A DNA stretch of 64,000 nt, taken from Heyndrickxia shackletonii (GTDB lineage: Bacteria > Bacillota > Bacilli > Bacillales > Bacillaceae_C). The stretch covers positions 2,917,190 through 2,981,189 of the forward strand of contig NZ_LJJC01000004.1 in assembly GCF_001420715.1 (NCBI RefSeq), given 5' to 3'. Of the stretch, positions 8,726-17,129 are shown in pieces. Position numbers and translations under genes: made by a program. The notes beneath the pieces were generated by a model that was given only the letters and a program-made list of their open reading frames with translations, was not told the origin of the DNA and searched no databases. Each line of letters starts with the position of its first letter. The first letter of the stretch is position 1.

Positions 8726-9310
8726 GTGAAAGATTTAATCAAACAATTCTTACCTATTATTGGAGTTTGTCTAGGTTTTATTTTATCTACATTATCAAAC
8801 ATTATTTATGGGTTAGTTATTAATCGACCTAAAGTGAAAATGGAATTAAAAACTGGAAATTTCAACTACTTGAAGATCATGAGAGACAACGAAGGATTCA
8901 GCACCATAGAAATAGCAGACTACAATGAAGCTGAATTTATTGATATCGGGCTATTGGTGGATATTTATAACTATGGAAAGTCAAATACAGCTATAAAAGA
9001 TATCAATATTGTAATAATGTCGAATAAACGAATCATTAGAGGTTTTAGTCCAGACTTGTTTATTAATGGAAACAAGAATATACATTATTCATTTAACTTA
9101 CCTTCAAATAATGTAATTACCATGGATTTAAAGTTGAAAATTGATAATGACTTAGAAGATGAAATTTTACAGGAAGATCTTTTTTCGAATGAGGTAATTT
9201 ATGATCCGGATGATAAAAATCGAATACAAATCAAAATAATTGCAACTGATATTAAAGGTAAAGAAACAACGATAAATATCGAACCTCTATCTATTGCAAC
9301 TGCTTTTTAG
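8726..9310 (+). CDS. Single-pass membrane protein of unknown function
   Basis: 194 aa with one N-terminal helix (LPIIGVCLGFILSTLSNIIY) and a soluble beta-rich remainder. GTG start at 8726 with TGAGGAG 8 bp before. Only 12 bp follow the XRE gene stop, so they form one unit. Placement in the accessory region beside the lysis genes suggests a lysogenic-conversion role, but no family is recognised. Confidence 0.6.
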   Translation: MKDLIKQFLPIIGVCLGFILSTLSNIIYGLVINRPKVKMELKTGNFNYLKIMRDNEGFSTIEIADYNEAEFIDIGLLVDIYNYGKSNTAIKDINIVIMSNKRIIRGFSPDLFINGNKNIHYSFNLPSNNVITMDLKLKIDNDLEDEILQEDLFSNEVIYDPDDKNRIQIKIIATDIKGKETTINIEPLSIATAF

Positions 9311-9355
9311 GGAATCAGAAATTAAAAAATATATATTGAGGGGTGAAAATAATTA

Positions 9356-9640
9356 ATGGATTATCTATATGTCATTATAGGTGGACTAGTCTATGGGTTT
9401 GTAATTTGGAATTTGGCTTTATATTTAGTGAACATCTTTACAAAATACAAATTAGATAAAACTCTGGCAATGGTTATTAGTTTATTCGTTTCATTTATTC
9501 TTACTGAAATTTTGGGGTTTATTTTTTATCCAACAGCTATGGTATTTCATGCACCATTATTGTTATTTTTCTTTTTATATGACTTTGTTAAATCTAGAAA
9601 AGAGATTAATAACAAACAAACCGAAAACCCTCTCGAATGA
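9356..9640 (+). CDS. Small membrane protein
   Basis: 94 aa with three hydrophobic segments (residues ~3-25, 36-58, 61-78) and a basic C-terminal tail. GAGGGGTG lies upstream of the ATG. Same direction as the preceding membrane-protein gene. A weak terminator-like hairpin (AAACCG ... CGGTTT plus T-run, about 9617-9650) overlaps its end. Function unknown. Confidence 0.55.
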   Translation: MDYLYVIIGGLVYGFVIWNLALYLVNIFTKYKLDKTLAMVISLFVSFILTEILGFIFYPTAMVFHAPLLLFFFLYDFVKSRKEINNKQTENPLE

Positions 9641-9784
9641 GAACGGTTTTTCTTTACGAACCAATAGTACTAGTATATATTCTCTAAAAGCCATTGAAAT
9701 ATTCAGTTAATTAGGTATAATTAGGAGGAACTTTTATATTTATACTGTTTTTGAAAATATTAAATTTTGGGGGAAATTTTTCAA

Positions 9785-10069
9785 ATGGCTAAAGTAAGAC
9801 TAAAAAACAAGACTGGTGTTGTAAAAACTGCAAAGGTAGGATTCTCTTGGACTACATTCTTTTTTGGTGGTTGGGTGGCTCTTTTCCGTGGACAATGGGG
9901 AGAAGTAGTCAAATGGTGGTTACTCAATCCAATAACTATTGGAATTTGGGGTATCTGTCAGTGTTGGACTGCTAATAAAAAACACGTTATTAGTTTAATT
10001 GAAAAAGGTTATGAACCAGCAGACGATGATCAAAGAGAAGTATTAGTAAGAAGAAATATTGTTGCTTAA
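9785..10069 (+). CDS. Small membrane protein with aromatic-rich motif
   Basis: 94 aa. The motif FSWTTFFFGGWVALFRGQW followed by a second hydrophobic stretch resembles DUF2628-type and related small envelope proteins. ATG at 9785 is chosen because GGGGGAA lies 9 bp upstream; the TTG at 9767 would place the ribosome site inside the gene. It has its own terminator. Role unknown. Confidence 0.6.
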   Translation: MAKVRLKNKTGVVKTAKVGFSWTTFFFGGWVALFRGQWGEVVKWWLLNPITIGIWGICQCWTANKKHVISLIEKGYEPADDDQREVLVRRNIVA

Positions 10070-10073
10070 AAAT

Positions 10074-10098
10074 AAACCGTCCATATGGGCGGTTTTAG
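10074..10098 (+). terminator. Terminator between converging genes
   Basis: AAACCGTCC / GGGCGGTTT stem with a 4-nt loop and T-run; it overlaps the 3' end of the converging YolD-like gene and can serve both strands. Confidence 0.8.
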
Positions 10099-10442
10099 TC
10101 TTGTATCTGGACATTCATAATCTCACTAAACAAAATATACTCTACAGTATTATCATCTAAAATAAGTTTTATTTTTTGTTTAAGTTGATCAAAAGAATGA
10201 ATCCTGCCTATAATGACATCAGTAAAGCCATTATCAAATAAAGTAAACTCTACTGGAAGTTTATAATCCTTCGCATATTTTATCCTTTCTTCAAACTCCT
10301 GTATTTGATAGTCGTCCAACAAAGGCATTTGAATTTTTTTCTGATCAATCCACATTTGTTTTAATCCTTCCACATGCTCAGGCATGAAGAAACCTTGCCA
10401 CTTCTTTGCTAAACCACGGTCTTTAATATTATCAATATCCAC
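10095..10442 (-). CDS. YolD-like protein
   Basis: 115 aa. N-terminal DRGLAKKWQGFFMPEHVE is the YolD-family signature, with a C-terminal half of SH3-like strands. YolD-like genes usually sit with a Y-family polymerase (UvrX/YqjW type) in SOS-induced operons. Here the polymerase gene is absent and the partner is the 72-aa WYL-like gene 2 bp upstream. Controlled by LexA boxes at 10708-10751. Confidence 0.8.
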   Translation of the reverse strand: MDIDNIKDRGLAKKWQGFFMPEHVEGLKQMWIDQKKIQMPLLDDYQIQEFEERIKYAKDYKLPVEFTLFDNGFTDVIIGRIHSFDQLKQKIKLILDDNTVEYILFSEIMNVQIQD

Positions 10443-10444
10443 AC

Positions 10445-10663
10445 TTATGCACCTCTTCTATATTTTCTAAGAGGTCCAATCGATAAAACATTTTTTATTT
10501 TGAACGTTCGAACCTGTTTTCGCGTTAAGCAATATGCACGAAAATAATCTTCTCCGATTTTCTCCACTTTAATTATGCGTTGGGTTATCTCTCCTTTATT
10601 GGATAGATAAATCATTTCAAGCTTTTCACACGATTCTACAGCATTTAACAATAAACCTTTCAT
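10445..10663 (-). CDS. WYL-type small protein, SOS-controlled
   Basis: 72 aa, five beta strands similar to the WYL/YolD-partner fold (CEKLEMIYLSNKGEITQR ... RTFKIKNVLSIGPLRKYRR). Start at 10663 fits GGGAGG 8 bp upstream; the frame upstream to 10744 would run through the LexA box. It heads the operon with the YolD-like gene. A decayed copy of this gene lies in the host DNA near 56.1 kb. Confidence 0.7.
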   Translation of the reverse strand: MKGLLLNAVESCEKLEMIYLSNKGEITQRIIKVEKIGEDYFRAYCLTRKQVRTFKIKNVLSIGPLRKYRRGA

Positions 10664-10707
10664 CGAATGAACCTCCCTTAAATACGAACTAACATTCTCA
10701 TTATATA

Positions 10708-10721
10708 CGAACAATAGTTCG
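10708..10721. promoter_or_regulatory. LexA (DinR) box
   Basis: CGAACAATAGTTCG is a perfect match to the Bacillus SOS operator CGAACNNNNGTTCG, 45 bp upstream of the WYL-type gene start. Confidence 0.92.
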
Positions 10722-10737
10722 TTTTCAACTTGATTAA

Positions 10738-10751
10738 AGAACAAACGTTTG
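10738..10751. promoter_or_regulatory. Second LexA box, towards the divergent gene
   Basis: AGAACAAACGTTTG matches the operator with one change in the first base (A for C). It lies 36 bp before the gene at 10787 and could govern that side or act with the first box. A third weak half-match starts at 10684 (CGAACTAACATTC). Confidence 0.75.
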
Positions 10752-10786
10752 TATATAATTAAAGAAAAAAGCGAGGGAGATCTTGT

Positions 10787-11173
10787 ATGGTTCTAATCCC
10801 TGATAAGGATAGGGAAGTTATTGAAAAAGCTATATATTTACCAATGTTAGTAATAGTTCTTAATCAAGATTTACAAATAATTAATACTAGTCCTATAAAA
10901 CTAAAAAAACCATATACAGAATGGATAGAGGAAACAATTAGAACTGTCCAGAAAGAATTATCCGATGTAAAACGATACATGAAACAAAATCGAATAAAAG
11001 TAGAAAAGATAAAAACTGAGGAATCATTTACAGAATATGTTTTTATATATAAAGGATATGAGGATAAACATAGGTATTTTAATCCAAGACTTAAAAATCG
11101 AACTGAGGAACTACTAGAGTATTACCTATATCAAAGATATAATAGCACTACAACTAAGAACTTTCTTGATTAA
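10787..11173 (+). CDS. Hypothetical protein divergent from the SOS pair
   Basis: 128 aa, charged, with an N-terminal IPDKDREVIEKAIYLPMLV segment and a C-terminal helical, Tyr-rich end. GCGAGGGAG precedes the ATG. It shares the LexA-box region with the YolD/WYL operon, so SOS induction is likely. Family not recognised. Confidence 0.6.
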   Translation: MVLIPDKDREVIEKAIYLPMLVIVLNQDLQIINTSPIKLKKPYTEWIEETIRTVQKELSDVKRYMKQNRIKVEKIKTEESFTEYVFIYKGYEDKHRYFNPRLKNRTEELLEYYLYQRYNSTTTKNFLD

Positions 11174-11189
11174 ACTGAGGTGAAATAAT

Positions 11190-11444
11190 TTGATCATAAA
11201 CATTGATATATATTTAAAGTTTGAAGATGAATATTATCAAAAGGGTGGCAAATTCTCCACATTACCACCATTCAACGGTGCTAATGATGCTGCTAAATAT
11301 GCTAATATATACATTAAACAATTCAAAAGAGAACACGGTAATAAAGAGGTTAAAATCGAAAAAGTTATTTATGAGGGTACAATTGATATTACTGCAGAAG
11401 TTCAGAAGTTATTCAGGAATGGAAATTTATATCTTGTGAAATAA
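11190..11444 (+). CDS. Small hypothetical protein
   Basis: 84 aa starting with TTG at 11190; GAGGTGAAA is 5-6 bp upstream and the preceding gene ends 16 bp before. Alternating beta/alpha pattern, no membrane segment. An overlapping plus-strand frame from 11221 is rejected as a shadow. Function unknown. Confidence 0.55.
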   Translation: MIINIDIYLKFEDEYYQKGGKFSTLPPFNGANDAAKYANIYIKQFKREHGNKEVKIEKVIYEGTIDITAEVQKLFRNGNLYLVK

Positions 11445-11445
11445 A

Positions 11446-11476
11446 AAAATGCCCCTCTCGATTGAGAAGGGCTTTT
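11446..11476. terminator. Bidirectional terminator
   Basis: GCCCCTCTC gatt GAGAAGGGC stem flanked by an A-run on the left and TTTT on the right, between the plus-strand pair and the endolysin gene. It is the end point for the late (minus) transcript. Confidence 0.85.
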
Positions 11477-11501
11477 AATGTGGAGTCTTGGTGTAAAATT
11501 A

Positions 11502-12221
11502 TTATATTCTTTTAGCGTATTTCTGATTCACGTAAGCACGACGACCTTTATAAATGACTTCATACCACCCTGAAATACTACCAGCAATCGGCCAAATACT
11601 ACCTTTCTTAGCTGTATCAAGATTTTTAGAATTGGAACTTGATGGTTTATCGCAGATAAAAGCAGCATTTGATACATTATCAATTTGAATTTGTCCGAGG
11701 ACTTTAATGCCGTTAATCATCTTTTCATTCTTCTGGTTAGAAGGTTTTGAAGATGCGGATACAATACCACAATCATATTGTGTTAAATTATTTGATTCAA
11801 TTGTGGAAATTAATTTTTCAGCATACTTTGGATCCGTAGCATATTTATCAGCTTGAACATACTTAGCAGCCTTCTTGTAATCAGTCTCGCCAATTATATT
11901 TTTATATTTATTACGATCCCAACTCACCCCGTTTTTATATAAATTGGCAAGATCACATAACGATTCGTACCAAGAAGGATACTTACGGAAAGCAGCGTTT
12001 ACTTTATATGGTTTGCCGTCTTTATATTCGGTGGTAAGCATTGTAACGGATTGTCCATTGTATGCGCCTTTAATTCCAAAAAGATTCTTACCATTGACTG
12101 CTAGTCCACTTTTACCCCAATTGCTTTCTAGAATAGCTTGAGCTATTACCAAAGAAGCTAAGATGCCATACTCTTTATGAATTCGCTGAGCATGTGGAGC
12201 GATTTCAGATATAAATGACAT
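11502..12221 (-). CDS. Endolysin: glucosaminidase with SH3-type cell-wall binding domain
   Basis: 239 aa. Residues ~1-150 are a glucosaminidase (FlgJ/LytG-like) domain with the catalytic glutamate in QAILESNWGKSGLA and the KNLFGIKG motif; a linker is followed by a bacterial SH3 domain (~172-239, ending GRRAYVNQKYAKRI). It hydrolyses peptidoglycan at the end of the lytic cycle. No signal peptide, so release depends on the holin(s) immediately upstream (3 bp gap). Last gene of the late operon. Confidence 0.88.
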   Translation of the reverse strand: MSFISEIAPHAQRIHKEYGILASLVIAQAILESNWGKSGLAVNGKNLFGIKGAYNGQSVTMLTTEYKDGKPYKVNAAFRKYPSWYESLCDLANLYKNGVSWDRNKYKNIIGETDYKKAAKYVQADKYATDPKYAEKLISTIESNNLTQYDCGIVSASSKPSNQKNEKMINGIKVLGQIQIDNVSNAAFICDKPSSSNSKNLDTAKKGSIWPIAGSISGWYEVIYKGRRAYVNQKYAKRI

Positions 12222-12223
12222 CT

Positions 12224-12511
12224 TTAATCATCTCCTTTGTTATCTTGGCTTGATTGGATTGCTTGAGGTTTGCTAGTAATGATTTGTGCAACATTTTTAG
12301 TGCCGCTATACAATCCTGTAGCAGATAAACCTAGCATTAACCCCACAATAATTCCCTGTTTAATGCTTGTGTCCATATAAAAAACGCCAAATGCCAACCC
12401 AAGTACGACTGCTACAAAAGGAGAAAATTTTGCAGGAAAACCAGCTCCCTTCAGTAATGCCACAATACCTAAAATCAATGGAATAATCGCTACATCATAA
12501 ATTTCAAACAT
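12224..12511 (-). CDS. Holin (A118 Hol118-like)
   Basis: 95 aa with three hydrophobic segments (IIPLILGIVALLK, FVAVVLGLAFGVFY, GIIVGLMLGLSATGLYSG) and a charged tail. This matches the small holins of Listeria/Bacillus siphophages that form membrane lesions for endolysin release. GGGAGAG Shine-Dalgarno upstream. A close homologue lacking the tail is found outside the prophage at 52759-52998. Confidence 0.8.
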   Translation of the reverse strand: MFEIYDVAIIPLILGIVALLKGAGFPAKFSPFVAVVLGLAFGVFYMDTSIKQGIIVGLMLGLSATGLYSGTKNVAQIITSKPQAIQSSQDNKGDD

Positions 12512-12557
12512 TCTACATCTCTCCCTAATTTTTTTTAAAAATATAAAAAAGACCGAA

Positions 12558-12776
12558 TTACCTTGGTGGTAAACGGTCCTTAATATCAGTTAATTGACTT
12601 ATTACTACGTCGTATTTATTACTAAATTTGTTCAATATTTCATTCTGATCCTCAATGGTCTTGTATAGCTTATCTTCTCTTGATTTCCCTTCTTTACGGC
12701 TTGAATATAGTAGCCAAACAAAAAGGACTGCAAATGGACCCTGCGTGAGAAAATATTGTGTTAGAGTTGCATCCAA
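12558..12776 (-). CDS. BhlA/UviB-type holin-like protein
   Basis: 72 aa: one N-terminal membrane helix (FAVLFVWLLYSS) followed by RKEGKSREDKLYKTIEDQN and a coiled-coil tail, typical of BhlA/UviB bacteriocin-associated holins. TTG start at 12776 with AGGGGG 7 bp upstream. First of two holin-type genes in the lysis cassette. Confidence 0.82.
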   Translation of the reverse strand: MDATLTQYFLTQGPFAVLFVWLLYSSRKEGKSREDKLYKTIEDQNEILNKFSNKYDVVISQLTDIKDRLPPR

Positions 12777-12805
12777 GCATAGACCCCCTTTAGGTCATAA
12801 AAATA

Positions 12806-12829
12806 GCCACGCTCGGCACGTGGCATTTC
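12806..12829 (-). terminator. Hairpin between tail and lysis genes
   Basis: GCCACG ... CGTGGC stem followed on the minus strand by TATTTTT. It could reduce read-through from the tail operon into the lysis cassette. Confidence 0.6.
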
Positions 12830-12866
12830 TCTATCTGTATGTTACACATAATCTTCCTGATGTTTA

Positions 12867-13022
12867 TTAAGACACTACAGGTCTTTCCTCTGGAAAAGGA
12901 TCACCTGTAATTTCTGTGAATTGCTCCTCTGTGATTTTTTCTTTACTTACTGCATCCCAAACTTGAGCCTCATTCCACAATTTCTTTTCATAAAAATATT
13001 TAATATTACCGTACCAATCCAT
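12867..13022 (-). CDS. XkdX-family protein
   Basis: 51 codons (MDWYGNIKYFYEKKLW ... EEQFTEITGD), a clear XkdX-family peptide. Such proteins are found at the end of tail operons of PBSX-like and other Bacillus phages. It begins 1 bp after the stop of the upstream 89-aa gene. Confidence 0.85.
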   Translation of the reverse strand: MDWYGNIKYFYEKKLWNEAQVWDAVSKEKITEEQFTEITGDPFPEERPVVS

Positions 13023-13292
13023 TTATAACACCCCATTTAGCATTAATTGATACTGTAAATCAGCTATTTGTTTGCTTAGTAAATCAACCTCTGTTGGTGG
13101 AATATCTTCCAAAATAGCTTGGTGTGGTGTGGCAGATACATCTACTCCTATTCCATCGGTAGTTTTAATACGTTTTCCTTCTGGAATATCTACCCACAAA
13201 AAAGGAACACCTATAGGTTCTCTTGGTTGTGGGTCACCACTTCTAATATCTAAAACAAAACCTGTATTGTCATAAATAATTAAAGTATTCAT
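13023..13292 (-). CDS. Tail-operon protein (XkdW position)
   Basis: 89 aa, starts MNTLIIYDNTGFVLDIRSG; AGGAGGGTTTACA directly precedes the ATG at 13292, which rules out the longer frame to 13322. A C-terminal helix (LLSKQIADLQYQLMLNG) could form a coiled coil. By position and pairing with XkdX it corresponds to XkdW-like baseplate-region proteins. Confidence 0.6.
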   Translation of the reverse strand: MNTLIIYDNTGFVLDIRSGDPQPREPIGVPFLWVDIPEGKRIKTTDGIGVDVSATPHQAILEDIPPTEVDLLSKQIADLQYQLMLNGVL

Positions 13293-13303
13293 TGTAAACC
13301 CTC

Positions 13304-14296
13304 CTATTCGTATGCGTCCCATGTAAATGATCCATTTAAAGTTGCGTTGGTGACAGGTAAGCGAAAAGATGTATTTGTTATATACGCACTTGTTCCATCA
13401 ACTTTAAAGTATCTCGTATTATTAAAGGTATATATCATCTTTATTTTATAGTCTGCATTCACTTCCCCATCATCATATATACATTCAAAAGAAGGATCGT
13501 CCGTTTTTCTTATTATAATTCTGGAAGGTTTAAAATTTAATCCATTTACAGCAATATATAAATAGTTTCCTGTACTACCGGTATTTTCTTTAAACCCTAT
13601 GGTGGTAGATGAGCCTGTAATACTGCCGCTTGCAAATTTCTTACCAGGTGTTAAAGTTCCGGTGCGAATGTTTTTAGCATCGGTATTATAGTATGTTTTT
13701 CCTGTTAACACATCCGCATCCGATGCTGTTCCAGTTAAAGTCAATGTTCCTGTAATATCACCTGCATCTGTAGAAGCTGTTTTACCAGAGAGAAGGTCAG
13801 ATGCAGTGGCATTACCAGAAGCCCCTTCACCCTGTAAGATAAAAGAGTCATTTACCGAGTTGTATCTTAATGTGTACAATCCATCTTTTTTAAGATTGGC
13901 GGCATTCCCATTTGGTTTTTTAATAGATTTAGCTGCTAGAGAACCCCATTTAATCGTTGGGTTAGATCCGCTATCTACATGAGCTGTAATCACTATGCCA
14001 ATCTTATCTACTAATTCCGTAGGGTTTGGTGATGAATTGCAGGTATAAGCTGTTGATGTGCCTGAAGTGGTTCCTCCGTTTGCAGGGTGTGATACATAAT
14101 CCGCCTTATGTTCATAAAAATCTGCAACACCCTGTTCAATTTTGTTCATGTTTTCAGCATTAACAGGTGTACCTGGTTCAATGATTTGTCCTTCATCTGG
14201 AATTAATGTAACAGATGCATCTGCATTTTGTTGAAATTTAAAAGTTCTTGGCCTTTCAACTACCCTGTTTTTCCAATCAGTTTTGGCATAAGCCAT
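13304..14296 (-). CDS. Tail fibre / receptor-binding protein
   Basis: 330 aa. N-terminus (MAYAKTDWKNRVVERPRTF, then PGTPVNAENMNKIEQGV) is the conserved attachment region of many Bacillus siphophage fibres. The middle carries short repeats (ATASDLLSGKTAST..., TASDADVLTGKTYYNTDAK) typical of trimeric beta fibres, and the C-terminal ~110 residues form the likely receptor-binding head. Start at 14296 overlaps the stop of the upstream gene (TAATG). Receptor unknown. Confidence 0.75.
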   Translation of the reverse strand: MAYAKTDWKNRVVERPRTFKFQQNADASVTLIPDEGQIIEPGTPVNAENMNKIEQGVADFYEHKADYVSHPANGGTTSGTSTAYTCNSSPNPTELVDKIGIVITAHVDSGSNPTIKWGSLAAKSIKKPNGNAANLKKDGLYTLRYNSVNDSFILQGEGASGNATASDLLSGKTASTDAGDITGTLTLTGTASDADVLTGKTYYNTDAKNIRTGTLTPGKKFASGSITGSSTTIGFKENTGSTGNYLYIAVNGLNFKPSRIIIRKTDDPSFECIYDDGEVNADYKIKMIYTFNNTRYFKVDGTSAYITNTSFRLPVTNATLNGSFTWDAYE

Positions 14297-14697
14297 TAAA
14301 TCACATCCTCTCCACAATTAAATGTTCCAGCATAATTGATGGCAGTAGCATTTTTACTCAAAAGGTTATAAAGAATAGACAAATTGTTTTCTAAACGTAT
14401 AGCATCTAAATATGAGAAAGGATCTCCTACTTGCCAATTTGTTTTTAAAGGTACTAAACCATCCAAATTAAGTACCAATAATTTTTCTAGATTTCTTTCA
14501 ACTCTGTTGAGACCATTATAGAATTCAATGGATGTATAATCCCTATTCGTCACGATTGGCTCAAGATCAATAATAGTACCTATGACTTGTTGTATGAGGA
14601 TAGCAACTTCTTGAGTATTATTTTCTACTCTGTTCAAATCAGCAGCATTATAATAGTCCGATGCTGTCCAATTTAGTTTAGGATTAATCCACATCAT
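14296..14697 (-). CDS. Tail-associated protein with internal repeats
   Basis: 133 aa. Three diverged copies of a motif ending in NRVENN / NRVERN / IRLENN, each preceded by an Asp-Tyr/Phe-Tyr segment (SDYYNAADLNRVENN; EFYNGLNRVERN; FSYLDAIRLENN). The same motif occurs near the start of the neighbouring fibre (NAENMNKIEQG), suggesting an adaptor that docks fibres. ATGA overlap with the gene upstream implies translational coupling. Confidence 0.6.
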   Translation of the reverse strand: MMWINPKLNWTASDYYNAADLNRVENNTQEVAILIQQVIGTIIDLEPIVTNRDYTSIEFYNGLNRVERNLEKLLVLNLDGLVPLKTNWQVGDPFSYLDAIRLENNLSILYNLLSKNATAINYAGTFNCGEDVI

Positions 14698-16760
14698 AAT
14701 CCCCCTTTTGCTTCTGTAGTACCTGTTAAATAACCATTGTACTCAAATTCTTGCTTTGTAATATTGGCGATATTATTACTACCATAACCATTTTCTATGG
14801 AAACTTTATCTGACAAATTTAAAGCCGGATTTTGCCTCCATTGAACTGTATATTTTGCTATTTTGGTATTTTCTCTTAATATCCACTCCGCAACATTCTT
14901 TGCATCTTCTTCAGTGTTTATTAAACAGTTTTCAAGCTTAATAATACTTCCAGACTTTACATTTGGATTGTCCAAAACATAGATAGCTTGTGTCTGAAGA
15001 TCTTCAGGATAATACGTTAATTCTATTGATTTTATATCATTTGAAAGCTCAATTTTAGGCTCATTGTAAATGTTATCAAATGTTAAATTATCTACTGGAA
15101 TATCAAATCCTATTTCAATAATCCTAGCTCGCCTATAAACTAAAGACCATTTCTTTAAAATGAGTTCCACTTTCCTACAATTTGCAAGTAAATTGTTCTG
15201 ATAAATAAATGTACTAGAATTATTTACAATTGTCTCATTTACTATCATGTTACCAAGTGAATCATAAGCAAGTATGTCAAATTCGCTTGCATATTCATTA
15301 TTTAAAGTATCAAAAAGAATTTGTAGGTTGGTACTTGTATGTTCCTTTGATAAATCAATTTCAACCATAATTGGTGAAGAAAAAGAGCCGTTTTCATTGC
15401 TAAGATGATGACTCCACCAGCCAAGTTCGTATTCACTCATATCAGCACTTGAAATAACAAAGCTACCATCAAGTTTAAAACGATTCTTTTCAAAAGTAGC
15501 AACATTTCCATATGGTTCGATAATTTTATCGATAATTTGATCCTTTGAAGTGATACTCTCTGATTCACTAACTGAAACAGAATCAATAACAGCATTTGCA
15601 CTTATTAATTGCTGCATCATAAAAGTTCCTTCGTTGTCTGAAAAAGTAACAGACATTCCAGCTACTGCAATTAATTGAAGGAGGTTTCGATAACTTATTT
15701 TATTGTACAAAGCTTTGGTACGAATAAGCTTTAAATTGTCACTTAAAACATAATTTTCTATGTTACTAGCAATCAACACTTCTTCTGCTAAATCGTACAA
15801 AGTGATATCTCTTTCCTCGGTATTTTCGACTTCAGTATTAGATAAAGAATCTAAAATATCTCTGGCTGTAAAAGTAGTGGTCAATGTTCCTTCATCCGAT
15901 TTCCATTCTTTTAAAAAGAACTTCCCAGTAGGAACAAACTCAAAAGTATCATTGTCCAATAAAACACCAAAATCCAAATAAGCTTCTTGCCCCTGCGTAA
16001 GAAACTCATAAAAGCCATTGGGATTTAGAATATTAAACTCTTTACTGGAATTATCGATTGTAAAAGTCAATTCATCAGAAGGAAGAGTGTTGCTTGTTGT
16101 ATCAAGTTCTTGAATTAAATGTAAATTTATGAGGCTACTATCTTGGTATTCTTTTATGATACCGAAATCAACTTCCACAATTCTTGCACGATGAAATGGT
16201 TTACACCATTTAGTTAGGGTAATGTTGATTTTTCTGTAATTAGATAATTTATTGATATAAACGTACCTAGACTCAGTATTATCAACTACATCCTCATGGA
16301 CAAGGGTATTTCCTAAAGAATCGAATACATCTATTGTAAATTCACTAGCATATTCATTGCTAAGCATATCAAAATATATAGTTAATCCAGCACTCGAATG
16401 GTCTTCTGAAAAAGTGAATTCCAATACTTGATTTGGTATAAATAAACTATTTTCATCGCTCAAAACGGAACTTATCCAACCAACTTCTTTAGTTTCATCC
16501 AAACTCTTTGGAGGAAGAATAAATGAACCGTCTAACTTCAAATAGTCCTTTTCAAAAGTCATAAATTTAGCAGTTCTTTCTCTGACCTTATCAGTCACTT
16601 GATTTAAATTACTAAAAATCTCTTCACTGGAAACACTCTTTGTATTATCTTTAAATGCTGTAATATCCAAAAATTCGAATCTAACTTTTGCAGTACAGGT
16701 ACGGGAAGGTGCATAAATTGCTTTTTTATATGCTTTACTCGTTTCAAACAATTTCTCCAC
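14694..16760 (-). CDS. Tail tip/baseplate protein with two inserted copies of one module
   Basis: 688 aa. Its backbone (TLPSDELTFTIDNSSK ... FVPTGKFFLKEW ... ARDILDSL) has the look of gp27/Tal-like tail tip proteins. Residues 67-205 and 420-556 are homologous to each other: both start TFEK..(LKLDGSF/FKLDGSF), share NEYASEF and DSLGN, and end (R)RARI(V/I)E(V/I). These may be galactose-binding-like carbohydrate modules (fold inferred). Located between the Dit-like DUF6711 gene and fibre genes, so it is probably involved in host recognition. Confidence 0.7.
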   Translation of the reverse strand: MEKLFETSKAYKKAIYAPSRTCTAKVRFEFLDITAFKDNTKSVSSEEIFSNLNQVTDKVRERTAKFMTFEKDYLKLDGSFILPPKSLDETKEVGWISSVLSDENSLFIPNQVLEFTFSEDHSSAGLTIYFDMLSNEYASEFTIDVFDSLGNTLVHEDVVDNTESRYVYINKLSNYRKINITLTKWCKPFHRARIVEVDFGIIKEYQDSSLINLHLIQELDTTSNTLPSDELTFTIDNSSKEFNILNPNGFYEFLTQGQEAYLDFGVLLDNDTFEFVPTGKFFLKEWKSDEGTLTTTFTARDILDSLSNTEVENTEERDITLYDLAEEVLIASNIENYVLSDNLKLIRTKALYNKISYRNLLQLIAVAGMSVTFSDNEGTFMMQQLISANAVIDSVSVSESESITSKDQIIDKIIEPYGNVATFEKNRFKLDGSFVISSADMSEYELGWWSHHLSNENGSFSSPIMVEIDLSKEHTSTNLQILFDTLNNEYASEFDILAYDSLGNMIVNETIVNNSSTFIYQNNLLANCRKVELILKKWSLVYRRARIIEIGFDIPVDNLTFDNIYNEPKIELSNDIKSIELTYYPEDLQTQAIYVLDNPNVKSGSIIKLENCLINTEEDAKNVAEWILRENTKIAKYTVQWRQNPALNLSDKVSIENGYGSNNIANITKQEFEYNGYLTGTTEAKGGL

Positions 16761-17111
16761 CTACCTTTCAATTAGATCAAATTTAACATCTTTATAACGA
16801 GGAGTACCATTTTTAAAATCAATCATGCCTACATTTCTATCGCCACAATAAAAAGTTCCTGTTCTGTTTCCGCCTGTTTGAGGATCAATATAGGATACAG
16901 TAAAGAATACTGATGACACTGCATTTAATACTTTACTTGTTTCAGACTTTGATAAATAAGAATACGATATTTCTAACTTTCTTTTAGTTGCAATTCTTTC
17001 GATAATCATGGTACCATTAGCATTTCGTTCTGCTTTGCTAAGATCCATTACACCAACGCTATAATCAGAAGGAGTTGGTAAAACAACTCCATTGACTGTT
17101 ATCAATGCCAT
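16761..17111 (-). CDS. DUF6711-type tail component (distal tail region)
   Basis: 116 aa, starts MALITVNGVVLPTPSDYSVG with repeated beta strands; resembles the DUF6711 family found downstream of the tape measure in Firmicute siphophages. It ends directly against the tail tip gene. It is short for a full Dit protein (usually >200 aa) and may be a minimal one. Confidence 0.6.
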   Translation of the reverse strand: MALITVNGVVLPTPSDYSVGVMDLSKAERNANGTMIIERIATKRKLEISYSYLSKSETSKVLNAVSSVFFTVSYIDPQTGGNRTGTFYCGDRNVGMIDFKNGTPRYKDVKFDLIER

Positions 17112-17129
17112 CGATAACCAACTCCTTTC

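Noticed and set aside
11221-11439. Second plus-strand ORF of 72 aa
   Set aside because: Lies in another frame of the 84-aa gene, with no own ribosome site and unlikely codon use.
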